Notes under the pieces: generated by a model
Database searches by the model: none
What the model saw: the letters and a program-made list of their open reading frames with translations, nothing else
Told to the model about the DNA's origin: nothing
Program-made: the position numbers and the translations under genes
Part shown: one piece after another, positions 48,206-62,929 of the stretch
How positions within the stretch are numbered: position 1 is the first letter of the stretch
Layout: each line of letters opens with the position of its first letter
Assembly: GCF_032854445.1 (NCBI RefSeq)
Contig: NC_088304.1
Location: 3,536,001 to 3,600,000 of the forward strand
DNA: 64,000 nt
Source: Liolophura sinensis
Taxonomy: Eukaryota; Mollusca; Polyplacophora; Chitonida; Chitonidae
Direction of reading: 5' to 3'

Positions 48206-50590
48206 CAATGTATTTGACGAGTAAGTTTTCCACTATACGTTATGTGTGTGGGGGCGAAGGAAACGGGAGTGTCTGCTGTAAATCACCTCCCTGACTGAAC
48301 TCATCGCCCGATAAGCCACGGAGGTAAAAAAAATTTACTGACGGAGCGAGGGATATCCCCTTTGGAATTTGCTTATATTTACCGGTGCAGAGGAAACCGC
48401 AAAGGAAGAAACCAAATCTGTAGGCATTATAACATGCCAGTGAACCATAATTATGGGCATTCCAGGTCAACGATCGTAAGACCATTTATCGAAAACAGCG
48501 ATCAGCACAAACCACCACAGAATTAGGAACTATGTACAGGAAGAAATTAGGACTTAGATGTCAGTGATGCTGGAAAGACTTACTAGGAGAGTAAATGTTA
48601 TAAACAAATCGTATACTATGATTGCTAGAATATATAAGATGTAGATCACCAAACAATAATGTGTCTCTTTGCGCTTTGGTTGTAGTTTTTCATTTACCCA
48701 GCGTGATTTTATGCAAAATAAAATGTGTAGACATCCCACCTATAGCAATTAACGGATGAATTGGAAACAGATACATTTATAGGACGCGGAGCGTCAGAGA
48801 TTCTGGATACTCCGTTCAGATAAGCGATGACTCTTTGGTCAAAGAAGATGGAACTATATATGAATTCAAACCCGCGGCCTTGTGTAGTAGTTAAAAATTA
48901 CTATGGGAAATGTACATAAGTTGAGGTTGTATATTCACTCGGCCATCTGTAACCACCGTGAAATCCCTTTGAGATACCCAGCAATAAGATAACACGGTTA
49001 ATTTGGACATCTGTCGTGAAGTTGTACAGTTTTGCCATCTGATTTAGTGGCGACAGACGTTTGAATACATGTACTATTATTTATTTTTTGATTTCGCTCT
49101 GTTTGAGATAAAGTTATATATTCTTACGTGACGTCTGATATTTGGTCAAAAGTAGAGCTATCATTGCTCAAAAATCACCCAAGGGCAAAACATCTCAAAG
49201 CCTGACTGTCCTCAGAAAAAAACACGTCGCTCGTGGCTTCGTATTCGACTCCTACCTCGCTGACCTACGGCAGCCGTTTGACGTTGCCTTTACATATCTG
49301 ATGTTATATCAGCGAACATTGAATGCATTAGAGGGTGTAACTTAACATATGTTACCCTTTTTGCAAACATAGCCGATATCATTCTATGATAACTGGTCTG
49401 TGATATGCTGTAGATGTATTCAGATCTATGGTATTATGGTTTGATTGCTGCACCAGATGTTCCTCAAGGATGAACGCCTACGACGGGGAGTTCAAAGTTC
49501 CAAAGTGCATTTGGCTGAGTGATGAATGGCGTCCCTCGGTGTATACATAACCACAAAACCGTGACTTCGACCTGACCAAAACTATTGGTCATGAGGTTTG
49601 TCTTCACTGATCTAGAGAAAACAGATAACAGGCTCTGGATGACGTTATAAGCTACAAATTCTTTTAGAAACTTTTGAGCGCATATAAGAAATTTCTGTTA
49701 GAGAAAATAAAACAGACTTTATTTGAGGGTTGTATTTCGTTCATTATGACCCTGACAAATAGCATTGAGATAGTTGCTTTGACCACGAAGTTTATGTTAA
49801 GCACAACTTATAAATGGACTTGTTCCGTCACATGACAGATGGCAGTCTATTCTAATCTCCACACTCGGATTAACTGTTTGACGTAAATTTGTCAAATTAA
49901 ACGCCACGCGTTACATGTTTAACAGTGTCGTTTTTTCGCTGACTGATTTTTAGTCATTCCTCGTCGCCCCATTATTAACTGCGGGCCTGTTATTGCGGAC
50001 TTCCTGAAGTGGTGAATTCCAGTGCGTGGACCTCGTTTCTAGCCAGCCGACCCAAGTACTTCGAGGGGACGACAGCGATTGAGACAAGCAACCACTTTAA
50101 GCCAACCGCGACAGGAAGCTTGTCTACTTGAAGCTCTACTTCTTACAATTCAATTCGTCCCATTGCGAAGCCCTTGTTGACAATTTTTTTTCGTCTCTAG
50201 TGACATTCCGGACTTTTCTACTCTATTCCGCTAGATTGACCGCATCCGCTTGAAGGTGATCGAATCAACAAAGAACTGCAAAGACCTCGGTCTCGGTTTA
50301 ATACAATTACTCTACGCTATACCTGTAAAACGATACCAAATTAAGTTCTGAAAACCTTTAAGACTCCCTTTTCCAAAGAGGGAATATAACATTAAGATTT
50401 ATAAATTAACACACAAGGCTCGCTATCTGTGGGACAAAATGATGTCTTCTTTTTCATTCTGTCTTGATGCCTAAAAGTTGGTCGCCATGATGAAGAAACT
50501 CTGTATGATCCCCAGTGAAACCTGATTGACAATCTCACTTCATCATAGGGCGGCTAGGCCACTGTCACCTCTTATATCCCATTGTATCAC
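48206..50590. other. Unique DNA, one island, no gene seen
   Basis: GC-richer patches at 48240-48480 and 49930-50330. Open frames under 82 codons. No repeat arrays. Confidence 0.45.
49930..50330. other. GC-richer non-repetitive island, candidate regulatory element
   Basis: Repeat-free, CpG-retaining block, e.g. GCGGGCCTGTTATTGCGGAC at 49981. No frame or domain. Candidate conserved non-coding DNA. Confidence 0.3.
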
Positions 50591-50703
50591 ATTCATTTAT
50601 TTATTTGACGTTTTTACGCCGTATATTCAACAGTAGTTCACGTATACTACAGCGGCCAGCTTTATGCTGGGAGGAAAACGGACACGCAGAGCTCGCGGGA
50701 AAA
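50591..50703 (-). mobile_element. SINE family 1, diverged copy
   Basis: ATTCATTTATTTATTTGACG, TTTTTACGCCGTATATTCAA, AGCGGCCAGCTTTATGCTGG, GAGGAAAACGGAC. Diverged in the middle. Confidence 0.82.
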
Positions 50704-51021
50704 TTATTGTATTTCCGGAAATAACTTTCTAAAACTATACACAACATCTTTGTTGATTCTGTAACATGTCTCTGCATAAAGTGGGGTGCCTTTTCCAGTG
50801 CAATGGAGACTCCGGGTCAAGAAGGAATTGTCCATTGTTTTCGTTCAGTGCATGAGTAACAGGTTGCTCGTTTGCATACAAATCGTCACAAGACGCAAGA
50901 ATAAAAAATGCTCTATATACAGCTTGGCCAGAACACAATTAAGTGTGACCTCAAGTTTATTAAAATCCATCATCTACTAGTTCCATGTATGTGTGATAAC
51001 AGCGAATACTGCACGGTATAA

Positions 51022-51058
51022 TGACGTCACTACTTTAACCCGCAGTGCATTGTGGGAC
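51022..51058. promoter_or_regulatory. CRE next to a ZNF143/Staf-type site
   Basis: A full CRE, TGACGTCA, lies at 51022-51029. Eleven bp on, 51041-51058 reads on the minus strand GTCCCACAATGCACTGCG, which fits the ZNF143/Staf consensus as I recall it (YWCCCRNMATSCMYYRCR) at 17 of 18 positions. Such sites mark promoters of housekeeping and small RNA genes, or loop anchors. No adjoining snRNA could be recognised. Confidence 0.45.
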
Positions 51059-51249
51059 TGGAAATGGGGTAGAAGGAGCAAGGTTAGACATATATACTAG
51101 ATGAGACACGGTTACGCTTATATTTTCTGGTCATGTAAACAACGAAGGGTAGCTGCAGCGTTCTCAATAGCGCAGAAAAAAAGTTTCGGAGACTTTTAAT
51201 AACAACTAGTTTGAGATGTCATTGGATACAAGAAATAGAATGGAACCAA

Positions 51250-52350
51250 GTCTGTTTAAGGCGCATCCAATGAATGAGTAATTCAATGATGGATTCATTC
51301 CGATTCGGGCTTTCATTTACTGCTAGATCTGGAGAAAATGCCGCGCAGCCCTACGCCGTGGTCCTGGCCAAATCCTCAGTCAGCCCGTTAATTTCTTCTC
51401 CCTCCGTCCCTTCCTCCAATGAAAACACCGTGAGAAATTCCTGTCGATATTGCCCCTGTCCTAGTCAAATATCCTCCAAACTGTTGTACAATCAGCCCCG
51501 GTGAATACCACGAACCCAGCACCAATTATCCTTCGGTATATCGCCGCCACCGTAACTGGCTCTGCATGGTGATACAGACGGATAACATTTGGCACATAAT
51601 TCGATATTTTCCTGTACGTCAAGTTCTTTATCTGGGTATACTCGCCTTTAATCAGCTCTCAATTGGCTGGTTTAATTTCTGTTTTCTTTGGAACTGAACC
51701 AAGTTCGCTTCGCCACAAACTACTTTGCTCCATGCGACCCAGGAAATCGTTTTCGATTCCGTTTTTCGATTGTGAATTTTGATGGGGCCCCTGAGCGCGG
51801 CCAACCGATAAATGCCGGATTGAGGAGAGCCGGCGTGTCCCGTGCTTTGTCGATTCGCCGCGTGCAATTTCATAAATGAACTGTTCAGAGGCAAATCTCA
51901 AGAAACGCGAGCAAACTAAGATCGAACCGAACATTCTCGGCTACAGATCCCTACGCACCATTGACTACAGGGAAAATAATCCTCTGTCAAGCGTGACCAG
52001 AATCGAGTATTTGTTTGCACTTCTCCAGCTAGGAAATTAACTTTCCCTTTCCTTAGCCGAACAGCTTCTGACGTAATCCGCGAGAGCTCTGGCCCTCTAG
52101 CGGACGTTTCTGTCCAGGCCCACGCTTGGAGACTTGCTCGACACTTGAGGGAATCACATGGATTGTTTGAGCATCATATTCAGCGTCATTTGAATACGCC
52201 TTTCTTTTTATCTGGCCCCTCGGAAATTTTGGGCCAGTGTTTTCTTCTACCCGGCCATAAGGATTCCGCCACCAGTGAACGTCATTCGCCCTGCCTTTTC
52301 AATCCTATTTCCCAATGTCATAAACAGACTGGAGTCCTTGCTTATTAAGT
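51250..52350. other. Long GC-richer non-repetitive island, candidate regulatory element
   Basis: The largest repeat-free island away from the gene, about 1.1 kb with retained CpGs (e.g. around 51340-51370 and 51780-51860). Frames of 63-91 codons occur on both strands in the same places with no domain. The composition change and lack of repeats suggest constrained non-coding DNA or an unrecognised exon cluster. Confidence 0.3.
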
Positions 52351-52518
52351 TGATGGCCTGTGATATTCCAATTCATTTCTCCCCAGATCTTGCAATTGTA
52401 TCATTCTGTTGAAGTGGACATTAGCGCTGCTTCTGCTGAATTTGTTGTGTGCAGTCAAGTAGTTCTTAGGTGATACTTCAATTTATCGTTTCTTCAAACT
52501 TGCCCATTTTGTCGAAAA

Positions 52519-52729
52519 TGGTTCCAGGTTGAATTCAGTCCTGCGCTGGTAAAATGTTCCAGGTTGGATTCAGTCCTGCACTGGTGAAAGGTTCCAGGTT
52601 AAATTCAGTCCTGCACTGATAAAAGGTTCAAGGTTGAATTCAGTCCTGCACTGATAAAAGGTTCTAGGTTGAATTCAGTCCTGAACTGGTAAAAGGTTCC
52701 AGGTTGAATTCAGTCCTGCACTGGTAAAG
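52519..52729. repeat. 35-bp minisatellite, six units
   Basis: GGTTCCAGGTTGAATTCAGT, CCTGCACTGGTAAAA repeated with point changes and no spacers. Confidence 0.96.
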
Positions 52730-54123
<1,394 letters not shown>

Positions 54124-55685
54124 GATAGGCTGAAGTTGAGACACATTATAACACGGTACATTTTAACTAATACTCATGTATTATCAGCAGTGCAAAGCCG
54201 CCACACAAAAGGCTCCAGGTCGCAGGCTGCGTCATGCATTATGTATATCGACGCAGTTGACTTAGAATACATATTTGATGAGATTTTCACTAAATGACAG
54301 GTGATCACGAATTTCTCACGAAGTAAATTCAAATGCTAGAGTTTAGTCTCATCTGCAGACAGTAGTTTAATTTCCATATTAATACATCTAGCCAATGAGA
54401 TTATCTGGGGATTATCTCACCTGATACGGATTAGTGACTCCTGGATTGCTCCAAGTGTCTGGCCACTCCTGACAAAATATACATCTTTCATGTTTCATGT
54501 TAATGTAGTACTTTGTCACTAATAGTATGCGTTTACTTTATTAAAGTAAATCAATGACGTATCTTGTGGAATCCTCATTTTCCATATATATGGTATATGC
54601 AATGGAAACAGCAATGTTGAAGACATGAAATGAAATGCTAGCGTGCATACGATTTCAACACAGGGTAAACGTTAAAGTACGCACACTTGCCCCAAACTGC
54701 ACGCATGGGTATATACTTTGCAATGTTGTAATATTTCTACATTTACGTGTTTACCTCTGGTGCCATCTTGGGTGATAGGAGTGAAAATAGAGAAAGAATT
54801 AACACAAAACACCATGCATTGCCCAAGAATACAGCATCTGTTTTATCCACAGGCTTTTTAACATGCACGTGCTGCTCGTGTATGAGGATCCTCTATGCAT
54901 GCATACTTCCGTCACAGACATATACACATAATTATGTCAAAATTTAAAATATACCGTGAAAAGAAAATCCAAATGCAATTATTTTACTGAATAAATTGCA
55001 ATTTTCTTTCAAGACCATCCTAATAAAACCAGTTTAATCAAGACTCATGTAATAAAATATGTCTTATATGAACAGTTATTTTAAACTAAGTAATCGTGTC
55101 CGGCCAGACGGCTTATATCTGCCAGCCCGCCCTGTTCACATCCACTAGGCAACCGTGTGACTTATGACAGGGACAAATGCTGATATATCATTTACTCATG
55201 GGCGGAGAGTTAGCCCGGGGGGTCGGGAAGTAGGTGTGGTCAACAAGGGTGGGGTGTGCTGGGGTAGAGTGGAAGTTAGACAGTCAGACCCTGTGAGATA
55301 CAGATTTTCTTTTCTAAATAAAAAGCTGTTCATTACTAGTGTTTACTTATATACAATGCTCAAGTGGCGCTGTTTGACCACATTGTATCTACCTTTTAAC
55401 TTCAAGGCGTTTAATGTGTATATATAGTGTTTATGGTGGGGTATTCCTGTGGGGGAAATATGTTTGTTTTCTTAGATGTCACTCTCGTGTAAGTCAAGCT
55501 TTGTTGAGCACGGTGTAAAACACCAATGAAGAAATGAATAAATTAAACACCACACTAACCATAAACTCATATGGGTGGTGCTCCATTTAGAATGTCTGTG
55601 ACCGTTTTCTTTTTTCCCCGTTTTTTGAGCATGTATTTGTCTGACCATCTTTTTGTTCAAAAATGTTGTTTTGTTTTTTTTTTTG
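54124..55685. other. Unique DNA, one candidate enhancer, no gene seen
   Basis: 54290-54480 is described separately. A G-rich patch lies at 55180-55290. No frame above 87 codons. Confidence 0.45.
54290..54480. other. Candidate enhancer with paired GATA-type sites
   Basis: Two TTATCT (reverse AGATAA) cores at 54401-54406 and 54412-54417, 11 bp apart, next to a CCAAT at 54392-54396 and an AATTTCCATATTAATA stretch at 54370. Repeat-free. Function inferred. Confidence 0.3.
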
Positions 55686-55948
55686 ACTACACTCAGAATA
55701 TTAATCTGTTAATGTTAACAGAAAGTCTGTTATTTGAGTGATGCTAGAATATATATTGTTATTGCTGCCGATTATTTCGTATACTATAAACACATACTCT
55801 ACTAATTCAAGTCAACCGTTCTACTAGACTAACAGGATATTATGTTGAATATGACACAATATTGTGTTATAATAACAGAATACACTCTAGCATCACTCAG
55901 GCAACAGACTTTCTGTTACATTTAACTGGCTAATTTTTTGAGTGTAGT
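55686..55948. mobile_element. MITE with long terminal inverted repeats, copy 2
   Basis: About 263 bp bounded by ACTACACTCA and TGAGTGTAGT. Arms of about 80 bp carry AACAGAAAGTCTGTTATTTG, AGTGATGCTAGAATATAT on the left and the inverted TCTAGCATCACTCAGGCAAC, AGACTTTCTGTTA on the right. Same structure and orientation as 43101-43353. No transposase; mobilisation would need one from elsewhere. Confidence 0.92.
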
Positions 55949-58900
55949 AGAAATATTTGTCACTGAGACTGCCATAAGCTAAACACAGTCGGTTATATCA
56001 TTTGTTGTATTGGAAATTGTTGTTAATAAATTACAGTAAGCAATTAAGTTAAAATCGACAGTATACAGCAGGAGAATTTCAACTCCAGATATGGCAAAAG
56101 AGTCCAATTACATTTGTTAAAGATATGGTTGTTATACAACATCAGGATACAGATATTTTGCATGGTTCATTAGTTTTATGTTTTTATTTTTTTGGTCAGT
56201 TTTAGCAACTAACGTTATGCAAAACTACAAGCACGAATAAGGTAAAGTGTTCTAAATCTGCGGTGGTATCGGTATGCAGTTCACCACTGGGAGGCTATAG
56301 TTTACTGACTGCAGATTATGTACTCACCTGATTTACGTGTAACTTTTTACAATGTAGGGGAAAGAAAAATTTAATTTTTGATGTGTGCGATGAGAAGAGA
56401 TAATCATATTCTACTAACAAAAATATATGGATCATCATCATCAACGTTGTCCATAGAGTACACGCTTTGGTTTGAGGTTTTTGCTGGGGTGGAGTATATG
56501 GACCCTGGGCGATCAATAAAAAAATGCATCGGACCCACCCCCACGAATAGTCCCCCCCCCCCTCAGTGGTAGAGGATCTACATTATAACAAAAACTACCC
56601 ATCACGTCAGTATTATATCCTCTCCGATGTCATAAATTTCTGTTTTGTGCTCTATCAGTGTTAGTTTTACAAAACACAAACTGTGTTGGTCATAAACCGT
56701 GTCATGTGATCAGTCTGTTTTGATATGTCATTAGTGCATAAAACAAGACAGGAAAACTAATTTGCACTACAATTCGCACCCTTGAACAAACAAACGAGCT
56801 CGGCTGCTCTGGCATTCGTGGGAAACTTCACAACATTTCTGAGGCTGACTTCGAATCAAATACACGCTTGATCTGACGGATTTACACTTTGATTTATTCG
56901 TCTGGAACGTTGTTATGACCTAGGATAGTATACAATTAGCTAGGTTCATGTCTGGTGAATCCGAATTAAAAGACTTAAACTCACAGTCCGCATTTACTAC
57001 ACCCGAGAATTTGTATACAGCACAGAAAATAACAAAGAGTTAATTTTAAATTAAAAGCTACAGATGTAAATCAAATAACACATTGTTATAATATACGTAT
57101 TATAAAGAAGCTGTTTTTTTTTTGGACATGCACACTCGTTAAAGACTGAAAACTAAAAATATTCAAAGACGTATAAATATATAGCATGTTTTATGTAATA
57201 AGCCATAAATATTTTTATATACAGTAGATTTGTTCTAGTTTGTCCATAAGTGAATTTAAAAAAATAGAATCATGTACTGATGCGTATAATTAATGTTTCG
57301 GACGTGCCATTCTTATAATAATATTTCGACGTTAAATCCTTTTATTAGTGCTTTAGATAGGTATGATATCCTCATGTTAAAGTAATATAGGGGCCTACAA
57401 GACTGTAAGTTGGTGTATACCTCGGTGCAAGCAAAAATAAAAAATCAAAATACAGATCAGCACATTTATTTCTACATATCGGGATAGCGTTACACTGGTT
57501 CGTAGAGACAGCATGTATAACGTCAACACCGTGCAAAAAGCATGGTAAATATACCGGCTGTCTGGTATATAGTAATTCGTATTCATACATTTATCAAAAT
57601 ATTCATTATTTTAATTATTTCCACTGTTGACAAGACACTTATACCACCTTGCTGTATCTGATATACACAGCTTGGCTATAGCATAGCTATATATACATAA
57701 TACACGTCCATTTAATGCACATCATTATAAATAGCACAGTTCATCTTTCCTTGTAATACCATTGTGTGGTCTGCTATCTTGGGTCGACGTAAGTAATGTG
57801 ACCTTATGTACATATTTAACTGGTCATAAATTCAATACAACGCCATTTACCGTTGTAAATATAATTGTCGCATATATGGAAACCCATATGTCATGTACTT
57901 GGCATGTTTTTTTTTATGCAGTAACCACCACGGTTGCTTCAGCCAGCACCGTGCATCTTGGCGCCAGCGGTGTCAGAACTTCTTTCTCTTGCCTTTTTTT
58001 CGACCAATTCTCCCCGCACTTGTTTTTCCTCGTACAGTTCCTATATACCCCCATTGGTGTCATATCGAGTTAATAATGTAGAAGTCCTTAGACACTTATA
58101 CTTTTCTTTCTACCTTATTATTGCCATGCTTACTCGGAACCAGGCGCCTAGGCTATAAGTGGCCCTTAAGTCTGTGCGTGGTATATAACCGAAACCAAAA
58201 GACAAAATATCTCAAAAGCCAACGTGTCAGTAACTATATAGAAGATAACTAAGGAATATGTTTTTTTTCAATAGCACTAGAAAACACCTCACTTAGACCA
58301 ACACGTGATCTTCATCCAATAAACTAAAATGGGATAAGCACTGAAAATTTCAAAAGGAGTATATTGTTCAGAAAAATCTTTGTCAGGTCGTTATATAGTA
58401 TTACAATTTGCACCTATCCAGTCAGTAAATAAACACAAATTTGAACACATTTTATTTTCTCTTACATGTATTATAATGTGATGAAATCGAACCATTTGTT
58501 ATTTTACGACTTAAATTCAGTTTTTCATTAAAGTTTCATTTTTTTTCAATTTCATACAGCTTTATAAACTGAACAACTGAACTGAACCTAAATGCACATC
58601 ATGCATGTAAGGTAAGAAAGGATTGCGTACAAAAATATTTATCCTGCGTTACTCAAACCTGCAGTATGCTGGCGGCCATATATATATATATGCATTTTGC
58701 CCCGTCTTGTAGACATGTAAACGAAAGCCATGTGTTTGAGCGACTCTCATAATGGTGATGTGCAGCATCACATTGGCTGGCAAATATACGGTGGTTTGCA
58801 GCAATATAGACCACTTGGTGCTGATTAATTCACTGACCTACATCTCTTAATTTTTATCATTTTGTGAGAAATCATCCCGAAATATATTAACACGTGGAAT

Positions 58901-61900
58901 TCTTCCATGGGCCTGCACACTGCCTAATTTGCGCTGGGCACTATCCGCTAATTTTATATATACGACTACCTGTGCATATATTTGTCAGAACTGTTTGGAT
59001 ATTCACGGAAATCGTATTTGTTCTAGATAAATAAAAGTTTGAATGAAATGCTATTTGAGACCATGTATTTATGGAATGGTGTCAAAGCCTTGTGGTGAAG
59101 TTCGAATTTCATGTAAATCAGATTGTAGCGGAGCGTGAATTTCAGAAACGGAACTTTGTCATGCATACTAGAGATAAATGCTTGAAGACTATCGCTGTAT
59201 GTAATGAAGCAGAAGTCAATCAATGTTCGTTGCCATTTCTTATTCCAATCGGTAGCATACCAACAATTCAAAGTGCATTTGTACGAGCCGTAGAGATTCT
59301 GTACGAATCATATTGCCCGTGGACGTTTTTACTTTAAAGTCCTCAAAATTGTTACAATTTGAATTTATTGAATCTACGATGTCAGCTGTGCGTGTGTGCG
59401 TAATATATATAGCTTGTGGATCAAAAAGAGATAGGCTAGATATGTTTTAAAACTATCTACAACTGTTTATGTACCTAACACTGAAGGTAGTTTGCCCGAG
59501 GCGTTTGTTTAACAACCCGCTGTTAAGCTCAGAATAGCCATGTTTTTTGTTTAACAGAAACATTAAAGATTCATACAAGAGTTCCAGGATATGAATCTAA
59601 CTCTATCTTTGCCCGCCCCTTTAACGGATCGAGTGGTATATAGTCATGCAGACACCACCATGTCTGGATCAACACTGATGTGTACACGCCAGTGTTAACG
59701 ACGTAATGAATTAATTCGGCATTAAGTGCTCTTAGTACAATGAGATAAATATCAAGTAGCGGCCTTGTGTATGGCATGCTTTGGTAGGTCGCCGTTGTTT
59801 GCAGGATTTACTGCCGCTCTGACCGCCTCGTGGGTCCGTTCAGGCAAGACTCCCGTGGCATCTGAGTCTACAGGCCGTGCAGAAATGACGCAGGCGCCAA
59901 GAAGATTAGCACGTGAGACAAACTCGGCATTTCTCCGCTGATTACCATACAATAGCTCCGATAGTACTTCAAAAGACTGCCTACGGGTTTCCGTATCATT
60001 GCTGATTCCGCCTTTCGCACCTACCCATGTAAACACCAATTACCGGACTTGTCATCGGGTTCGCCCACGGACTTTTCCAAACTCGACAGTCAGTCTCTGA
60101 CGATCGGTGGCCCCCTCTTCGTCCGAGTATCACTAGCCACCGGAGCACGGGTGCGACAAATCCCCGAGTCAAGTACCGGCTTAGCTCCAGATGTCCGGGC
60201 CGAGACACCGTATCTAGAACCCCGGAATGTCACTTACACCTTCAACCCTTACTAACGCAGGGCACAAAATTTCGTTATCGCTCTCGAAGTTTTAGATACA
60301 TTAAACTTATGATAAGCACTGTAGAGTCAAGTCTAGCCGTTTAGCTGAGTATCGACGACTTTTTCTGTGTATGTATGAGAACTCTGGCTCTAGACCTGTC
60401 GACATATTTCACCTACCATACAAGTTGGGTTTCAGCTTGCCAGAGTTGTAAATCACACACTTGGCCATCTTCCACAATATATTGTCCCGAACTTATGCTT
60501 TCTAAAAGAATACAAAGATAGGACCTACAACTTGTATATGTATTACTGTACAGCCTTCATCTGTTGTAGACGTATTTAAGGCACAATGTCCATGCATAAC
60601 GACTATTTTGTCGAAAATTATTTTAAAACTTCATTTCTGTTCTTTTTTATTTTTTATTTATTTATTTTTTTTTTTTTGCCTTTTGTGGGAAGCGGGCGAA
60701 AGTTTGCCATTGTATGGTAATCAAAACATGCATAGATCTATGTCTGTATAAAAATCGCACAAAAACATGCAGTTACACACACGTTTTTCTTTTAATGCAG
60801 TATATTCTTGCTACATAAAGAAGTTCCACAAGCCCTAATTTTTCGTCGTAACCATATTGTTTCTTCTCGTATAATGACATAAAAGTTACACTATTGAGTT
60901 TAAATCATATATTTATGCTGGCACAATGGAACGTTCATATACATGTATCTGTACTGTATAAAAGCTCAGATATTTTAGGTTCTTTAAAAGTGACATTTCC
61001 AACGGTTTGTCATTTTCTGTTTTCTTATACGATATCAGTACCGTGATTAAAAGAAGTTCTGTTGACGTAGCCTATTGAAAATGTAGTTTCACTTCACCTT
61101 CTGGGACTGAAAAATTAAATGATACGTGGCTGGGGTCTAAATTTGCCCTTTGTGTCTGACACAAGGACGTGGCCAAACGACATGAGTGGTATATTTGTAC
61201 CAGGTGACAATGGAATTAAGGACAATGTTGCACTTCTTTTGATGGGGATGATTGAGGTAAAATGGCAGTTTGTACGATCGCCAAATTACGTTTTTGATAT
61301 AGATGAAATCAGGTATATACGTTTATCAGCATGATGCTCATGGCTTACACTTTCGGTAACACGCGGTTATCACACCAGATCGGGTTTCTCTAGTCGTAGA
61401 TACGTGAAGTTTGATAGATAAGTTGTGTGATTTACTTTGTGCATCGAAGACACCTGTCGTAACATGTTGTTTTCTACTTATTTTATTGACTGAAACACAT
61501 GCGAACAATTTTCTGATGCAAATAAACAATCATTTTTTAATTTTTAAGTTTTATTTTTCGGAAGTATTGTGTGATAAATCTTATACGGTAATTTACAAAA
61601 GGACCTGTGGTAAAAGTAACCAAAGATTATGTTACATCTGTTCAACATATCATCCATCAAAGTGCATTAATTATTCAAGAGTCTTGTCGCTGCAAATGGC
61701 ACTAAGCTCAACAGAAATGGATTATGTAATTATGGTGACTGATTATACAGTTGATTCAGCCCTAGAAGTTCGACATTGCTCCAGAGTTCGCACTCAAACC
61801 TGACAAATCTAAAGTACACAAGAAAAACAATATATTTATTCAGAAATTAATCATATTTAATCCGACATAAGAAATATAAACTACTCAAAAACCCGCTAGT

Positions 61901-62379
61901 CCAGTGTAAACGTATGCTGATTTTTTAACAAAAATCTTTACACGATATTTTAATTTATATTTATTTTTATCTTGGTTAAATACACAGTCTACAATTATGA
62001 AGCAAACCTTGGAAACGTATATTTTTTGTCTAGGTCAATCAGTCAGATTCCAATATCGGGCACCATTATAAGCCCAGTATATTAATGACACCCTGCTACG
62101 GACGCTTACAGTAATTGAGCGAGCCCCAACAAGTCAGTTTTTCAGGGTTTTTTTTTAGGATTTATGCAGATGTGCAATTGATTAGATACGCATTAAATAT
62201 TTTATTTCACAAACTATCATAAATGTATCTTCATATGAATATATATATAAAAAAATTTATTCATTAAATTATTTAATTGTTTTACTGTTAAGCATTGTTC
62301 AAGGTTTGTGTGTACAAGTTAACATAAATAGTTTATATGAAGAGCTCTCTCAAGGAGCACTAAATTGTCCTTCTTTGTT
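55949..62379. other. Unique DNA, mostly AT-rich, no gene seen
   Basis: Repeat-poor. Contains a short poly-C run near 56560, a T-rich run at 60642-60678 and the island at 59750-60260. Frames of 103 codons (57762-58073) and 130 codons (61411-61803) have no recognisable domain. The rarity of repeats near the candidate Tbx2/3 start contrasts with 16-32 kb and 44-48 kb. Confidence 0.45.
59750..60260. other. GC-richer island with divergent coding-like frames
   Basis: Non-repetitive and CpG-rich for the window. A minus-strand frame (59752-60039, 95 codons) and a plus-strand frame (60049-60255, 68 codons) meet head to head with unusually protein-like composition (R/E/A/D-rich; S/T/P-rich). No domain is recognised and no splice or start signal is decisive. 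Conserved non-coding DNA is the simpler reading. Confidence 0.3.
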
Positions 62380-62640
62380 GGAGACTTCTGCATTTCCGGT
62401 CTGAACTGTTTCCTTGTACAAACCTTCTGCATAGGTGTTAATAGGTTTCAACCGAATCTCACCGCTGGCATTCCATGAACGTATCTTCGAAGGAAAGTTC
62501 CCACGAATGCCACCGGAGGTGAAATTTGTTTGAGTAACAGGCGTTAATTAATTACCTCTATCAAAGACCAACTGTTAATACAACAACAACTGATCAGGCG
62601 GGTTTGAAAGAGTTTTGGCTTTGGTGAAATTGTACAAACA
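62380..62640. other. Non-repetitive island with homeobox and TCF-like sites
   Basis: A mixed-composition stretch in otherwise AT-rich DNA, about 1.4 kb upstream of the candidate gene. TTAATTAATTA (62544-62554) is a paired homeodomain-type site and ATCAAAG (62560-62566) is a TCF/LEF-type site 5 bp further on. No open frame or repeat is visible. Candidate enhancer only. Confidence 0.3.
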
Positions 62641-62929
62641 ATTCTCAACTACCACCTGCTATCGCTTAATAACGAACCTGTGATCTACTGAACTCTGCTC
62701 GTGTTAAATTTGTGGTAGATGCGTCTTACAAAATAGTACTATACCGTATTTAGTATCTATGAAGCTAAATGTGATAATTTCCTATATTTTCTTATTACAT
62801 ATTTTGACAAACGAAAGCTTTTTAGTGTGCGTTATTTAGTTTTGCTAGGAAACGCGAATTCTTCCCATATATTTTTGATAAACTTTTGCAAGTTTTGAGG
62901 CTTGGGTTGATTCTGCTCACAGCCTAAAG

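Larger units (their letters stand above)
50704..52518. other. Unique DNA with promoter-like and island sequence
   Basis: Contains the motif pair at 51022-51058 and the long island 51250-52350. No protein domain recognised in any frame. Confidence 0.45.

Noticed and set aside
61411-61803. 130-codon plus-strand frame with several cysteines
   Set aside because: No regular zinc-finger spacing, no start context, and strongly AT-biased codons as in the flanks.
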